NCBI GenBank assembly: GCA_000830175.1
Contig: JQIS01000009.1
Span: forward strand, 260,994 to 324,993
DNA: 64,000 nt
Direction of reading: 5' to 3'
From: Sulfurovum sp. FS08-3
Lineage (GTDB): Bacteria > Campylobacterota > Campylobacteria > Campylobacterales > Sulfurovaceae
In this document: piece by piece, positions 17,423 through 27,543 of the stretch
Layout: each line of letters opens with the position of its first letter
Numbering within the stretch: the stretch's first letter is position 1
Translations under genes and position numbers: made by a program
Notes under the pieces: generated by a model
Database searches by the model: none
Seen by the model: only the letters and a program-made list of their open reading frames with translations
What the model was told of the DNA's origin: nothing

Positions 17423-17908
17423 TTAATGGAAATCTACCCGACGGTTTTTGGCGTAACACTGTTCGGTTGGTTGCGTACACAGTGGTTTGCTCTCTCCCAA
17501 TGATACAAGAGTGATATTGTCTGCACTGATTCCTCTTGATACAAGGCTTTGTTTGACAGCATTGGCACGTTTGAGTCCTAGTGCGTAATTGTACTCATCG
17601 GTTCCAAACTCATCGCAGTTACCCTCTAGCCTAATGCTACTTTTGCTTTTGGCAATTTCGACGTTACTGCTCATTCGACTCTCCATATCGGAAGTAATAT
17701 CGTATCGACCAAACTCAAAATAGATACTCTTAAGTCCGCCGCTACTCCCGTCTAATCCATCATCGCTATTGTTGTATTTGCTTACATCTCCATCATTGAT
17801 GGTGATGGTTTCACTTGAATTGGTGACATTGGATGGCTTGACTTTACTTTTTTTCCCGCATCCTGTAGCGATGAGGATAAGTGTTAGAATGAATGCAATT
17901 TTTTTCAT
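17423..17908 (-). CDS. pal: Peptidoglycan-associated lipoprotein Pal
   Basis: The 161-residue protein has a lipoprotein signal with lipobox IATGC (Cys17), a short linker and an OmpA-like domain. The peptidoglycan-binding signature is visible as LEGNCDEFGTDEYNYALG followed by RANAVKQSL. Pal anchors the outer membrane to peptidoglycan and interacts with TolB. It lies 13 bases after tolB and 19 bases before cpoB. Confidence 0.95.
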   Translation of the reverse strand: MKKIAFILTLILIATGCGKKSKVKPSNVTNSSETITINDGDVSKYNNSDDGLDGSSGGLKSIYFEFGRYDITSDMESRMSSNVEIAKSKSSIRLEGNCDEFGTDEYNYALGLKRANAVKQSLVSRGISADNITLVSLGESKPLCTQPTEQCYAKNRRVDFH

Positions 17909-17921
17909 GAATAGACTCCTT

Positions 17922-19148
17922 TTACCAGTCGATTGATTGTACTTTGTTTCCTGCTATAGGGAAGAGCAGGGTTTGACGTTTGTTGATATTGATATAGCCA
18001 ATAGAGTGTGAATTTTTGATATACATCACGATGTTACCGTCGTTAGAGAAACGTGGAAATTGGTTAATCCCGCTTGTTGTCAAGGGACGTGTATCTCCAC
18101 CTGAGCTTGACGCTAGGTAGATATTAAATTGGTTGTTGCTGTATTTGTTTGAACTCTCTCGGGCTGAATAGACAATTTTATTGCCATTAGCATCACAGGT
18201 ACTGTTGTTTCGTCCGTGAAATACAATCTGGTCAACGGCTGTACCAAAAAGTGATTTTTTGTAAACATTGGCGTACCCCAAAGGATTGGAGATGTAAACG
18301 ATGGAAGAGCCACCCTCGGCATATTTACCATTGACATCAATACCACTAAAGGTTGTGAGGCGATTTTTGACACCGCTTTGGGTATCAATTTCGTAAATAT
18401 CGGGTTGCCCACTAGGTGCCATGGTCACAAGAATTTTGCTTCCATCGGGTGAAACATCACTACAAACCATCATCCCCTCTGAAGAGGCAATTTTTTCTTT
18501 GCCTCCTGAGTAGATGTTGAGTTTGTAGAGTGTGGGAAGATCGGCGTTATAGCTTGTGTAGTAGAGAGTGTTTTGCTCCTTATCACCCCATTTTGGAAAG
18601 AGATTTAAGCCTCCACTAATCATAACTTTTTGATAACTCATCGTGTAATCTGCCAATACAATTTGACTCTGTTTAGAGCCTGAGTATCGTGAATAGACAA
18701 CGTAGCGATTCATCCAACTTACAGAAGGATAACCAATCTTATCATTAATATCACTTACGGCTTGATGTGCCAAAAAGGGATATTTATCAAGCGAACCGAT
18801 GTTGTAGTTTTTGCTAAAAGCTACTTCATTGGTAGAGCCTTTGAGAAGCTTGACATTAAGTGAAGCACCCGAAGCATTTGAGAAATTGTACTGGATAATA
18901 AAATCTTTTCCTTCACCACTGGGGGCGGAGCTACCTGAATAGTGTGTTGAATCAACTGTAAAGTTTCCTGTGATTTTAAGATCATCTTGTAAAATCTTAA
19001 AAAACTTAGAAGCCAGATAGGGTTCAACGCTACTTTCATCGACTATGGCAATATTGCTTCGTTGATCGACATCTTTTTCAATCCGAATCGTTGCATCAAC
19101 TTCGGCAAAAAGCCAAACATTAATAAGAAAAAAAATCAAAAAACGCAT
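17922..19148 (-). CDS. tolB: Tol-Pal system protein TolB
   Basis: I place the start at ATG 19148 (MRFLIFFLINVWLFAEVDA), which has AAGGA upstream and begins a good signal peptide; a longer frame from 19187 would overlap the promoter. The protein has the TolB N-terminal domain and WD40-like beta-propeller repeats (SPDGSKILVTMAPSGQPDIYE, then FSNDGNIVMYIK). TolB is the periplasmic link between Pal and the inner-membrane Tol complex. TolQ, TolR and TolA genes are not upstream: the next gene, ileS, is divergent. The tol cluster is therefore split in this genome. Confidence 0.93.
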   Translation of the reverse strand: MRFLIFFLINVWLFAEVDATIRIEKDVDQRSNIAIVDESSVEPYLASKFFKILQDDLKITGNFTVDSTHYSGSSAPSGEGKDFIIQYNFSNASGASLNVKLLKGSTNEVAFSKNYNIGSLDKYPFLAHQAVSDINDKIGYPSVSWMNRYVVYSRYSGSKQSQIVLADYTMSYQKVMISGGLNLFPKWGDKEQNTLYYTSYNADLPTLYKLNIYSGGKEKIASSEGMMVCSDVSPDGSKILVTMAPSGQPDIYEIDTQSGVKNRLTTFSGIDVNGKYAEGGSSIVYISNPLGYANVYKKSLFGTAVDQIVFHGRNNSTCDANGNKIVYSARESSNKYSNNQFNIYLASSSGGDTRPLTTSGINQFPRFSNDGNIVMYIKNSHSIGYININKRQTLLFPIAGNKVQSIDW

Positions 19149-19177
19149 GAGAGTTTCCTTTGATAAATAGATGCGAC

Positions 19178-19183
19178 ATTGTA
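19178..19183 (-). promoter_or_regulatory. -10 element for the tolB operon
   Basis: TACAAT reads on the minus strand about 30 bases before the tolB ATG, with an AT-rich stretch upstream and no clear -35. This is the usual form of sigma-70 promoters in Campylobacterota. Confidence 0.5.
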
Positions 19184-19280
19184 TCATTTTTGATTAAATA
19201 TTTCATTATTTAATATTAAAATTATGAACATTTCCCAATTGATAACTACTTAATACATCGTAGGCTAAAGTAGATTTGGA

Positions 19281-19286
19281 TATAAT
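19281..19286 (+). promoter_or_regulatory. -10 element for ileS
   Basis: GGATATAAT carries an exact TATAAT 35 bases before the ileS ATG. No consensus -35 is seen, as usual in this phylum. AAGGT just before the ATG is the ribosome binding site. Confidence 0.6.
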
Positions 19287-19321
19287 CGCTAAATTTTTAC
19301 AATGAATTAAGGTAAACAATA

Positions 19322-22078
19322 ATGGATTATAAAGATACGCTCTTACTACCAAAAACTGATTTTCCTATGCGTGGAAGTCTGCCAAGCAACGAGCCTAAAA
19401 GATACAAAAAATGGTTTGATGAGAAAGTTTATGAGGCAATGAAAGCCAATCGTAAGGAGTGCGAACTCTTTACGCTCCACGATGGACCTCCTTATGCCAA
19501 TGGAGATATTCATATCGGTCATGCCCTCAACAAAATTCTCAAAGATATTATTGTAAAACACAACTATTTTCAAGGCAAGGCAGTACGTTTTACACCAGGT
19601 TGGGATTGCCATGGATTGCCTATCGAACACAAAGTCGAAGAGAAGATTGGCAAAAGCAAAAAAGAGGCGATGCCCGTAACCCAATTTCGTGAGCTTTGTC
19701 GCCAACACGCTGCTAAATTTATTGATATTCAAAGAGAGGGCTTTAAGGAGCTAGGCGTTATTGCCGATTGGGAAAATCCCTATGTGACGATGGATTTTAA
19801 ATTTGAAGCCAATATCTATAGAACGCTTTGCGACATAGCCCAAAAAGGGTTGCTTGTAGAACGAAGCAAACCCATCTATTGGTCATGGGCGGCTCAAACG
19901 GCACTCGCCGATGCCGAAGTGGAGTATCATGACAAAGAAGATCACTCCATCTATGTCCATTTTGAACTTAGCGATGAGGCTAAAAACAAATTGGGTATAG
20001 AGGGCAAAGCAGGGATTGTGATTTGGACAACGACTCCGTGGACACTTCCCTCCAACACGGGTATCTCTCTCAACCCCAATGAGATTTATGTTTTAAGCCA
20101 TGATGGACACATTGTAGCTCAAAAACGCTACGAAGCAATGGTTCAAGAGGGGGTACTGAGCGGTTCTATTGTGCGTAACCTTAGTGCCAAAGAGATGGAA
20201 CATTTAGCAGCCATCAATCCCCTCAATGGTCGTGCTTCTAAGATTGTATTGGGTGAGCATGTTTTGATGGATGGAGGAAGTGGATGCGTTCATACTGCCC
20301 CTGGGCATGGCGAAGATGACTACCGTGTAGGACTCAAAAACGCTTTGGAAGTGATTATGCCCGTCGATGAGAAGGGATGTTATGATGAATCCATAGTAGG
20401 GCTTCATCTTTTGCCCAATGCACAAGACTTTGTAGGGATGCACATCTTCAAAGCCAATGAGTCTATTTTGGAGCTATTGGGTGATAATCTGCTCAAACAC
20501 AGCAAGTTTGTCCACTCCTATCCCCACTGTTGGCGAACCAAAAAACCCCTCATCTATCGAGCTACCAAACAGTGGTTTATTGCTATGGATGAGCCTTTTG
20601 GAGAGGAGAACAAAACGCTTCGAGAGCGTTCATTGAAAGAGATTGAGAAGACAACTTTTTATCCCAAATGGGGCATTAATCGTATCAAAGCCATGGTCAA
20701 TGAGAGTCCCGATTGGTGTATCTCTCGCCAAAGAGCATGGGGTGTACCCATCGCTTTTTTTAGGCTCAAAAGCACCAAAGAGGTCATTTTTGATGAAAAA
20801 GTACTCAATTTTGTGGCGATGATTTTTGAACAATACGGATGCGATGCGTGGTACACTATGCCTATTGAGGCGTTGCTCTACCCTGGTAGCGGTTACAATG
20901 CCCAAGAGCTTGAAAAGGTTGATGATATTTTGGATGTTTGGTTTGATAGCGGTTCAACGTGGAATGCGGTACTCAAAAGCCGTAACTACGATGCAGGAAA
21001 CTATCCAGCCAATCTCTATCTTGAAGGAAGCGATCAGCATCGTGGATGGTTTCAAAGTTCGCTTAAACTCTCCAGTGCAACCCAATTCAAAGCCCCCTAC
21101 CAAGCGATTCTTACGCACGGCTTTACCGTCGATGAGAAGGGCATGAAGATGAGCAAATCTATAGGCAACGGCGTAGAGCCTCAACACGTTATCAAAGAGT
21201 ACGGTTCAGAGATTTTACGTCTTTGGGTAGCATTGAGCGATTACCAAAGTGACCTCAAAATATCCGATAATATCCTCAAACAATCCGCCGAGCAGTATCG
21301 AAAAATACGCAATACGTTTAGATTTTTGTTAGCCAATATGGACGGTTTGGAAGCGGTTGTCGAATCCAATGTCTATGGTGAACTTGATAGATGGATACTC
21401 AACAAAGCCAAAAGTATCTTTGAAGAGGTCAAAACCAACTTTGACAACTACGACTTCTTGCGTGGTTTTGCTTTGCTTAACAATTTCCTTACCAATGAAC
21501 TAAGCGGTATCTATATGGATATTTGCAAAGATAGACTCTACTGCGAACACAAAGAGTCACCAAGTCGCAAATCAGCTCAATCGGCAATGTTGCTCATCTC
21601 TCAAGCCATGTTGGGGCTTATTGCACCCATTCTTACCTATACCGCCGATGAGATTATGGAGTATGCTCCCAAAGTATTAAAGGGTGACAAAAGCTCTATT
21701 TTTGATACAATTTATACTCCGCTTCCGCATATTGAGCCAAGCTTTAGCGGTGAAGTGATGATAGCTATACGAGAGAAGTTCTATGAAGAGGTGGATAGAC
21801 TCAAAAAAGAGAAAATTATTAAATCTACATTGGAACTTGAGATTGCAGGTGATATTGAGACGCTTACCATTAAAGATTCCAAAGATTTAGAGGATTGGTT
21901 TATGGTTTCAGCAATCACCCAAGAGAGCGAGAGCGAAACCGTGGGAAGTTTTGCCTTTAATGAAAGTGTCTATACTATCAATAAAGCTACCCTACACAAA
22001 TGCCCAAGATGTTGGCGTTATGCAAGTAGCCACGAAGAGACTCTCTGTTCTCGATGCGATAAGGTTTTGAGTGTTTGA
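19322..22078 (+). CDS. ileS: Isoleucyl-tRNA synthetase
   Basis: The 918-residue class I synthetase has HIGH (GDIHIGHAL, about residue 62) and KMSKS ([11 protein letters not shown], about residue 608), the CP1 editing region ([11 protein letters not shown]) and a C-terminal zinc site (CPRCWRY ... CSRC). It charges tRNA-Ile. Full bacterial length and all motifs are present. It begins the plus-strand run, divergent from tolB. Confidence 0.97.
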   Translation: MDYKDTLLLPKTDFPMRGSLPSNEPKRYKKWFDEKVYEAMKANRKECELFTLHDGPPYANGDIHIGHALNKILKDIIVKHNYFQGKAVRFTPGWDCHGLPIEHKVEEKIGKSKKEAMPVTQFRELCRQHAAKFIDIQREGFKELGVIADWENPYVTMDFKFEANIYRTLCDIAQKGLLVERSKPIYWSWAAQTALADAEVEYHDKEDHSIYVHFELSDEAKNKLGIEGKAGIVIWTTTPWTLPSNTGISLNPNEIYVLSHDGHIVAQKRYEAMVQEGVLSGSIVRNLSAKEMEHLAAINPLNGRASKIVLGEHVLMDGGSGCVHTAPGHGEDDYRVGLKNALEVIMPVDEKGCYDESIVGLHLLPNAQDFVGMHIFKANESILELLGDNLLKHSKFVHSYPHCWRTKKPLIYRATKQWFIAMDEPFGEENKTLRERSLKEIEKTTFYPKWGINRIKAMVNESPDWCISRQRAWGVPIAFFRLKSTKEVIFDEKVLNFVAMIFEQYGCDAWYTMPIEALLYPGSGYNAQELEKVDDILDVWFDSGSTWNAVLKSRNYDAGNYPANLYLEGSDQHRGWFQSSLKLSSATQFKAPYQAILTHGFTVDEKGMKMSKSIGNGVEPQHVIKEYGSEILRLWVALSDYQSDLKISDNILKQSAEQYRKIRNTFRFLLANMDGLEAVVESNVYGELDRWILNKAKSIFEEVKTNFDNYDFLRGFALLNNFLTNELSGIYMDICKDRLYCEHKESPSRKSAQSAMLLISQAMLGLIAPILTYTADEIMEYAPKVLKGDKSSIFDTIYTPLPHIEPSFSGEVMIAIREKFYEEVDRLKKEKIIKSTLELEIAGDIETLTIKDSKDLEDWFMVSAITQESESETVGSFAFNESVYTINKATLHKCPRCWRYASSHEETLCSRCDKVLSV

Positions 22079-22199
22079 GTTATCAAAACCCATCAACAAT
22101 GAAGTGATTGTTGCTACTATTGTCTTTATCATTGCCCTAATTGGTATCGGATTGGGCGTAGTAGCCTATTATAAAAAACAAATAAAAACGAAACACTAA
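22071..22199 (+). CDS. Small hypothetical membrane protein
   Basis: A 42-codon frame starts at GTG 22071, overlapping the end of ileS by eight bases, and ends just before the proS ribosome binding site. It encodes one transmembrane helix ([23 protein letters not shown]) followed by a basic tail (KKQIKTKH), which suggests a single-pass inner-membrane protein with a cytoplasmic C-terminus. The first in-frame stop upstream is immediately before the GTG. The tight packing between ileS and proS supports it being real. The function is unknown. Confidence 0.55.
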   Translation: MFELSKPINNEVIVATIVFIIALIGIGLGVVAYYKKQIKTKH

Positions 22200-22209
22200 G
22201 GAGTGTAGA

Positions 22210-23910
22210 TTGAAATTTTCGCAAACTTTTATACCCACTACCAAAGAGACACCCGCCGAAGCGACTCTGCCTTCGCACCAATTTCTTATTCAAGCGGGAT
22301 TTATCAATCAAGAGGGAGCGGGACTTTACAACTTTATGCCTTTGGGCAAACGGGTGCTTGATAAGATTCGTGCCATTGTCAAAGAGGAACTCGATAGAGC
22401 AGGGTGTTTGGAGGTTCAGTTGGGATTTGTAACGCCGCTTGAACTTTGGGAAGAGAGTGGAAGAGCTACCAAGATGGGATTGGAGATGTTGCGTATCAAA
22501 GATAGAAAACAAAACGACTACGTCTTAAGCCCTACCAATGAAGAGGCGATGGTAAAATTGGTCAAAAATCGCATCACGAGCTACAAAGATTTGCCTATCA
22601 ATCTCTATCAAATCCATACCAAATTTCGTGATGAAGCCCGTCCACGCTTTGGACTTTTGAGAGGGCGAGAGTTTTTGATGAAAGATGGCTACTCTTTCCA
22701 CGATAGCACGGAGGATATGCAACGAGAGTTTGCCCTGATGGAGGCTACCTATCGTGCAATCTTTACACGGTTGGGATTGGAATTTAGAGTTGTTGATGCC
22801 GATAGCGGAGCTATTGGAGGAAGCGGGAGCAAAGAGTTTCATGTATTGGCAAAAAGCGGTGAAGATACGCTTGTGGTATGCGATGGGTGCGACTACGCTG
22901 CCAATATCGAAGCAGCCTCAAGAGGAGCAAAACAATACGATAAACAAGCCTTAGAGAGAAGAAAAGTTGAAACTCCCAATTGCACAACCATCGAAGAGGT
23001 TTCCAAATTTTTACACATTGAGGCTCACCAAACCATCAAAGCCGTCATCAAAAAAGCGATATATGAGACCCAAACCCAAATCGTCATCTTTTTTGTGCGA
23101 GGCAACGATGAACTCGAAGAGACCAAAGCTTGTAACGCCGTAAATGCCCTAGAACTCGTGGACGCTACCCAAGGAGAGATAGAGGCGGTTGGACTTCAAG
23201 CGGGATATGTGGGAATCGAGGGGTTACCTCATGGGACGCTTTTCAAAATCGACAAAGAACTCTACCATGAGACCAATAGGGTGTGCGGTGCTAATGAGGT
23301 GAATTATCATCTAATGGGTGTCGATATGCCCAACGATGAGACGCTTTACGCCGATTTGATAGCGGTACAAGAGGGCGATGGTTGCAGTTGTTGCGGCGGT
23401 ACACTAAGCCATACTAAAGGCATTGAAGTGGGTCACATCTTTCAATTGGGTACAAAGTATTCAAGTGCCATGAAAGCGGAGTTTTTGGATGCCAATGGCA
23501 AATCGCAACCTTTTGTAATGGGTACTTATGGTATTGGAGTGAGTCGTTTGGTAGCGGCTATTATAGAGCAGCATCACGATGAAAAAGGGTGCATTTGGAG
23601 CAAAGAGTCTGCCCCTTACGATCTCCATATCATTATCTCCAATGCCAAAAAAGCCCAAGAGCTTGAAGCGGGAGAGCGTATTTACGAAGCTTTCAAAGAA
23701 GTTGGCATACAAGTCCTTTTGGATGACCGTGCCAAAGAGCGTTTTGGCTTTAAGATGAATGATTTTGAACTTATTGGTATCCCCTACGCCATTGTGGTAG
23801 GCAAAAAACTAGAACAAGGTATCGTCGAGATTATCGAGCGAAAAAGCCTAACCTCTATAGAAGTATCGCTTGATAGCGTTGTAAGTACTATGCTAGAGAA
23901 GCTTGGATGA
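22210..23910 (+). CDS. proS: Prolyl-tRNA synthetase, bacterial type with editing domain
   Basis: The 566-residue class II synthetase starts at TTG 22210 after AAGGAGT. Motif 2 ([17 protein letters not shown]) and motif 3 ([17 protein letters not shown]) are clear, and the inserted YbaK-like editing domain lies between them (about residues 230-400). A CSCCGG knuckle precedes the catalytic return. It charges tRNA-Pro and deacylates Ala-tRNA-Pro. It is coupled to fxsA by a four-base overlap. Confidence 0.96.
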   Translation: MKFSQTFIPTTKETPAEATLPSHQFLIQAGFINQEGAGLYNFMPLGKRVLDKIRAIVKEELDRAGCLEVQLGFVTPLELWEESGRATKMGLEMLRIKDRKQNDYVLSPTNEEAMVKLVKNRITSYKDLPINLYQIHTKFRDEARPRFGLLRGREFLMKDGYSFHDSTEDMQREFALMEATYRAIFTRLGLEFRVVDADSGAIGGSGSKEFHVLAKSGEDTLVVCDGCDYAANIEAASRGAKQYDKQALERRKVETPNCTTIEEVSKFLHIEAHQTIKAVIKKAIYETQTQIVIFFVRGNDELEETKACNAVNALELVDATQGEIEAVGLQAGYVGIEGLPHGTLFKIDKELYHETNRVCGANEVNYHLMGVDMPNDETLYADLIAVQEGDGCSCCGGTLSHTKGIEVGHIFQLGTKYSSAMKAEFLDANGKSQPFVMGTYGIGVSRLVAAIIEQHHDEKGCIWSKESAPYDLHIIISNAKKAQELEAGERIYEAFKEVGIQVLLDDRAKERFGFKMNDFELIGIPYAIVVGKKLEQGIVEIIERKSLTSIEVSLDSVVSTMLEKLG

Positions 23911-24332
23911 TTTTTCTTTTTCCTTTGTTGATTTTAGAGTTTATCCTCTCCCTAAAAGTTGGCATTGCTATTGGCTTTGGCTACTCTTTGGCGTGGATAT
24001 TGGGTTCGATGCTTGTAGGTATTATCCTCATTCAAAACTCCCATATCGCACTCTTAAGCGGTGCAGACCAACTCTTTAATCAAAAATTTACCATCCAACG
24101 ATTTCACGATAGCACCGTATCCTATATTTTTGGTGCATTATTGCTCATTATACCTGGTGTTTTAAGTGATATTTTAGGATTAATTTTGCTTATCTACACA
24201 CTCTATTTACACTTTGTCGCTAAAATTAGCCCCACAAAACCAAACAATCAATTTAATCCCCAAAAGGAGTATGATGATGTCATTGATGTCGAAGTTATTA
24301 ACAGCGACTCTGATCGCCTCAGTAAGTCTTAG
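23907..24332 (+). CDS. fxsA: FxsA-family membrane protein
   Basis: The 141-residue protein has three hydrophobic segments in the first 105 residues and the FxsA pattern of [16 protein letters not shown] near residues 74-92. FxsA proteins are cytoplasmic-membrane proteins known for relieving phage F exclusion when overexpressed in E. coli; their native role is unclear. The start overlaps proS by four bases. The last 19 codons overlap the next gene, whose own ribosome binding site lies inside fxsA. Confidence 0.82.
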   Translation: MIFLFPLLILEFILSLKVGIAIGFGYSLAWILGSMLVGIILIQNSHIALLSGADQLFNQKFTIQRFHDSTVSYIFGALLLIIPGVLSDILGLILLIYTLYLHFVAKISPTKPNNQFNPQKEYDDVIDVEVINSDSDRLSKS

Positions 24333-25113
24333 TGCAGCCGTTCCCACCGAAAAGGAACTTATCAAATATGTCAAACGACACGTTATCAAAAATCCTAGCG
24401 TTAAAATCAATTCAATTAAAATAATTGAAACCAAACAAGTGCCTGAACTCAAAGGTTGGGATGTATTGCTAACCAATCTCTCTGTGAATGTTGAAGGCAA
24501 AGATATAGATATACCCGAGATGATGTTTGTCAATGGAGATTTGATTACGCCTGTCCTTATGAATCACAGCAATGGCAAAAACTATCGCAATGAGATTCGC
24601 CCTCTCGTTCCCAATGACTCTTATGATGATGCTCATTTGCTTATGGGTAATAAAGATGCCAAGCACAAAATCTTAGTCTTTAGTGACCCACAATGCCCCT
24701 TTTGTCAAGAAATTGTACCCGATATTTTCAAAACCGTCAAAGCAAACCCCTCAACATTTGCACTCTACTACTACCATATGCCACTGTTAAGATTGCATCC
24801 TGTTTCTGATGCATTGACCAAAGCGATGCACATTGCCCAATCACAAGGCAAAATTGCAGAGTTTGAGAAATTTTATACGATGAAGATTGACTACAAAGAG
24901 ACCAATTTGGATAAAATTATTCCTGAAATTAAAAAACAAACAGGATTAGAGGTTACCAAAGCACAACTTGAAGATAAAAATCTAACCACCGCAATGGAAC
25001 TTGATACCAAAATGGCAACCAAATTGATGGTGACTGGAACGCCTACGATTTACGTCGATGGTGAGTGGGATAAAAATCGTGACGGTTACAAAAAACTGAT
25101 TTCTGCAAAATAG
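24277..25113 (+). CDS. Periplasmic thioredoxin-fold protein (DsbC/DsbG-like)
   Basis: I choose ATG 24277, seven bases after GGAG; ATGs at 24271 and 24274 are too close to it and the open frame from 24214 has no ribosome binding site. The roughly 278-residue protein has a signal peptide ending near ...SLSAA, an N-terminal dimerisation-like domain, and a thioredoxin fold with FSDPQCPFCQE and the cis-proline loop GTPTIYV. CPFC is the redox motif. This layout fits DsbC/DsbG disulfide isomerases or related thiol oxidoreductases. The reading overlaps fxsA by about 56 bases. Confidence 0.85.
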   Translation: MSLMSKLLTATLIASVSLSAAVPTEKELIKYVKRHVIKNPSVKINSIKIIETKQVPELKGWDVLLTNLSVNVEGKDIDIPEMMFVNGDLITPVLMNHSNGKNYRNEIRPLVPNDSYDDAHLLMGNKDAKHKILVFSDPQCPFCQEIVPDIFKTVKANPSTFALYYYHMPLLRLHPVSDALTKAMHIAQSQGKIAEFEKFYTMKIDYKETNLDKIIPEIKKQTGLEVTKAQLEDKNLTTAMELDTKMATKLMVTGTPTIYVDGEWDKNRDGYKKLISAK

Positions 25114-25132
25114 TTTATTGTAAGAAGCATTA

Positions 25133-26095
25133 GTGAATAACAGATTAACAATAGCTACAAGAGCCAGTGCATTGGCTCTTTGGCAAGCCTATTTTATCAA
25201 AGATGCCATTGCTGCAATAGACCCTACTATTGAGGTAGTACTTAATGAGATTACGAGTCAAGGAGACAAGATTTTGGATCGTCCTTTGGCACTCATTGGT
25301 GGAAAGGGACACTTTACCAAAGAGCTTGAAGATGAGATGTTGGCAGGAAATGCCGATATAGCCGTTCATTCACTCAAAGATGTACCTACCTATATTCCCG
25401 ATGGATTGGAGCTTGTAGCCATTACCAAACGTCAAGACCAAAGCGATATTTTCCTCTCTCACCGCTACAAAAGCTTAGAATCACTCCCCAAAGGTGCCAT
25501 TGTAGGGACTACCTCGTTGCGACGAAGAATGCAAATTATGGCTATTCGACCCGATTTGAGACTCAAAGATTTGCGTGGCAATGTCAATACTCGTTTGCGA
25601 AAATTGAGTGAGGGCGAATACGATGCCATTATTTTGGCTTATATCGGTGTGGCACGACTTGATTTGATTCAAAATGTACCCTATTCTCACAAACTTCCAC
25701 TTACGCAAATGATACCTCCTATGGGACAAGCTGCTTTGGGTATTGAGATTGTCTCATCCAACGTCAAAGCTCGTGAGATTGCGATGCAACTCAACGATGC
25801 CGATACCTTTTTGTGTTCGAGCCTTGAACGAGATTTCGTAGCCAAAATTGAGGCGGGATGTTCTGCACCCGTTGCCGTTAATGCTACCATCAAAGGCGAT
25901 GAAGTCACTATCGAAGCGATGATTGGCTACAGCGATGGAACGCATATCTTGCATCAAAAGCTAAACGCTAAAAGAGAGGTATGCGAAACTTTAGGGGTTG
26001 ATTTGGCTTCTAAAATGATAGAAATGGGGGCCATGGAGATTTTGCAAGAGGCAAGCAGACGCTCTTTTAAAGAGGATATGCCTCAAAGGCTCTAA
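25133..26095 (+). CDS. hemC: Hydroxymethylbilane synthase
   Basis: The 320-residue protein starts at GTG 25133. It shows TRASALALWQA at the N-terminus, SLKDVPT, GTTSLRRRMQ and the cofactor-attachment loop EAGCSAPVA with its cysteine. HemC joins four porphobilinogens into the linear tetrapyrrole for haem synthesis; hemD, encoding the next enzyme, lies far away at 59.2 kb. Length and motifs are complete. Confidence 0.96.
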   Translation: MNNRLTIATRASALALWQAYFIKDAIAAIDPTIEVVLNEITSQGDKILDRPLALIGGKGHFTKELEDEMLAGNADIAVHSLKDVPTYIPDGLELVAITKRQDQSDIFLSHRYKSLESLPKGAIVGTTSLRRRMQIMAIRPDLRLKDLRGNVNTRLRKLSEGEYDAIILAYIGVARLDLIQNVPYSHKLPLTQMIPPMGQAALGIEIVSSNVKAREIAMQLNDADTFLCSSLERDFVAKIEAGCSAPVAVNATIKGDEVTIEAMIGYSDGTHILHQKLNAKREVCETLGVDLASKMIEMGAMEILQEASRRSFKEDMPQRL

Positions 26096-26278
26096 AGGGA
26101 GTATCATTGCAAAGCACAAAGCATCATCGCAGACACGCTTGAAAGCGGTGAGGCAAACGATTACAAACTCCTACAAAGCCACCAATTTTATTCATGTTAA
26201 AGTACCGTAGTTGAGGTTAAAAAAATTACTTTGTTTGTTTTTTTGTGCAAAAGGTGAAATAATCTAAACTTCAACTGC
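26096..26278 (+). other. Gene-free interval with a short coding-like stretch after hemC
   Basis: No gene is called here. Directly after the hemC stop, and in the same frame, a second open stretch of about 35 codons reads CKAQSIIADTLESGEANDY then KLLQSHQFYSC and stops near 26196. It has no usable start codon. It may be the tail of a lost gene or chance. The remainder is AT-rich and leads into the next promoter. Confidence 0.3.
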
Positions 26279-26284
26279 TATAAT
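26279..26284 (+). promoter_or_regulatory. -10 element for the S4-domain gene and trpD
   Basis: GCTATAAT gives an exact TATAAT 32 bases before the ATG at 26316. No clear -35 is visible. It would serve the S4-domain gene, trpD and possibly the DUF5718 gene. Confidence 0.55.
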
Positions 26285-26315
26285 TGTAATATTAATGAAA
26301 AAGTAGGAAACAACA

Positions 26316-26564
26316 ATGCGAATTGATAAGTGGCTTAGTGCTACCAATGTAGTCAAACGACGAACCATTGCAACCGATATGGTAAAAAATGGTGTAGTAT
26401 TTGTCAATGATATACAATCCAAAGCTTCCAAAAATGTAGCCGTTGGGGATAGAATAAGGATTGAGTATCTTAAAGGAGCAAAATCCTATAGGGTTTTGGC
26501 TATTCCCGCTACCAAATCGATACCTAAAACTCATAAAGATCAATACGTGGAGGAGCTATCATGA
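26316..26564 (+). CDS. S4-domain RNA-binding protein (Hsp15-like)
   Basis: The 82-residue protein is essentially one S4 domain: MRIDKWLSATNVVKRRTIA, then a glycine turn and VFVNDIQSKASKNVAVGD. Such small S4 proteins include Hsp15, which binds stalled 50S subunits carrying nascent chains, and YlmH/RqcP-type factors. Which one this is cannot be told from the domain alone. The gene overlaps trpD by four bases. Confidence 0.85.
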   Translation: MRIDKWLSATNVVKRRTIATDMVKNGVVFVNDIQSKASKNVAVGDRIRIEYLKGAKSYRVLAIPATKSIPKTHKDQYVEELS

Positions 26565-27535
26565 ATCACCAAGAGATGTTTGAACGACTCTTTGAGAATA
26601 AACTAACACACGATGAAGCCAAAGTTTTTTTGACAAATCTCTATCACGAGGGGGAGAGTGCACACGATATTGCTCTAGCGGCTCAGGTGATGCGTAACCA
26701 CTCCATCAAGTTACCAATCTCTGCTAACCTTCAAGAGCAAATTATTGATGTAGTAGGTACGGGAGGGGATCAAAGCGGTAGCTTCAATGTCTCCTCGACA
26801 GTCGCACTCATTTTGGCCTCCATGGGGTGCTACGTCGCCAAGCATGGCAATCGAAGCATTACGAGCAAATCAGGTAGTGCCGATATGCTTGAGGAGTTGG
26901 GTATCAATCTCAATCTCACTCCCGACAAACAAGTCAAGATGCTTGAGGAGTGCGGTTTTTGTTTTATCTTTGCGATGAACCACCACCCCGCAATGGCACA
27001 CATTATGCCCATTCGCAAATCAATACCCCACCGTACCATCTTCAATCTGCTAGGACCCTTAACCAATCCAGCGGGTGCAAAAAAGTATCTTTTGGGAGTT
27101 TTTTCTCCTAGCTTTATCGACCCCGTGAGCAATGCTTTGCTAGAGCTTCACACGCAACGTGCCTATGTGGTAAGTAGCGATGATGGAATGGATGAGATTT
27201 CCATCTCCTCAACGACACAATTTGCTTATGTTGAGGCAGGGTATGTGAGTCGTGGCGTACTCAACCCTACCGATTATGGCTTCAAACTTGCCCCAAAAAG
27301 TGCTATTTTGGGCGGTGATGCCTCGCTTAATGCCACCATTACACGCGATATATTGATGGGATTGCTTCGTGATGCTAAGCGTGATATTGTCGTTCTTAAT
27401 GGAGCTTTTGCTCTCTTTGTCGATGGAGGTGCTAGAGACATCAAAGAGGCAATCCAGATGATAGAGGCTCAACTCGATAGCGGCAAAGCCTATGAGCATC
27501 TTCAAAAGATAATCGCTCTTTCAAAAACTCTATAA
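26561..27535 (+). CDS. trpD: Anthranilate phosphoribosyltransferase
   Basis: The 324-residue protein has VVGTGGDQSGSFNVSST, the PRPP-binding GTGGD motif, KHGNRSITSKSGSADMLEELG and RTIFNLLGPLTNPA, all diagnostic of TrpD. It transfers phosphoribose to anthranilate in tryptophan synthesis. It is not accompanied by other trp genes here; the neighbours are an S4 protein and a DUF5718 protein. Confidence 0.95.
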   Translation: MNHQEMFERLFENKLTHDEAKVFLTNLYHEGESAHDIALAAQVMRNHSIKLPISANLQEQIIDVVGTGGDQSGSFNVSSTVALILASMGCYVAKHGNRSITSKSGSADMLEELGINLNLTPDKQVKMLEECGFCFIFAMNHHPAMAHIMPIRKSIPHRTIFNLLGPLTNPAGAKKYLLGVFSPSFIDPVSNALLELHTQRAYVVSSDDGMDEISISSTTQFAYVEAGYVSRGVLNPTDYGFKLAPKSAILGGDASLNATITRDILMGLLRDAKRDIVVLNGAFALFVDGGARDIKEAIQMIEAQLDSGKAYEHLQKIIALSKTL

Positions 27536-27543
27536 GGATAACT

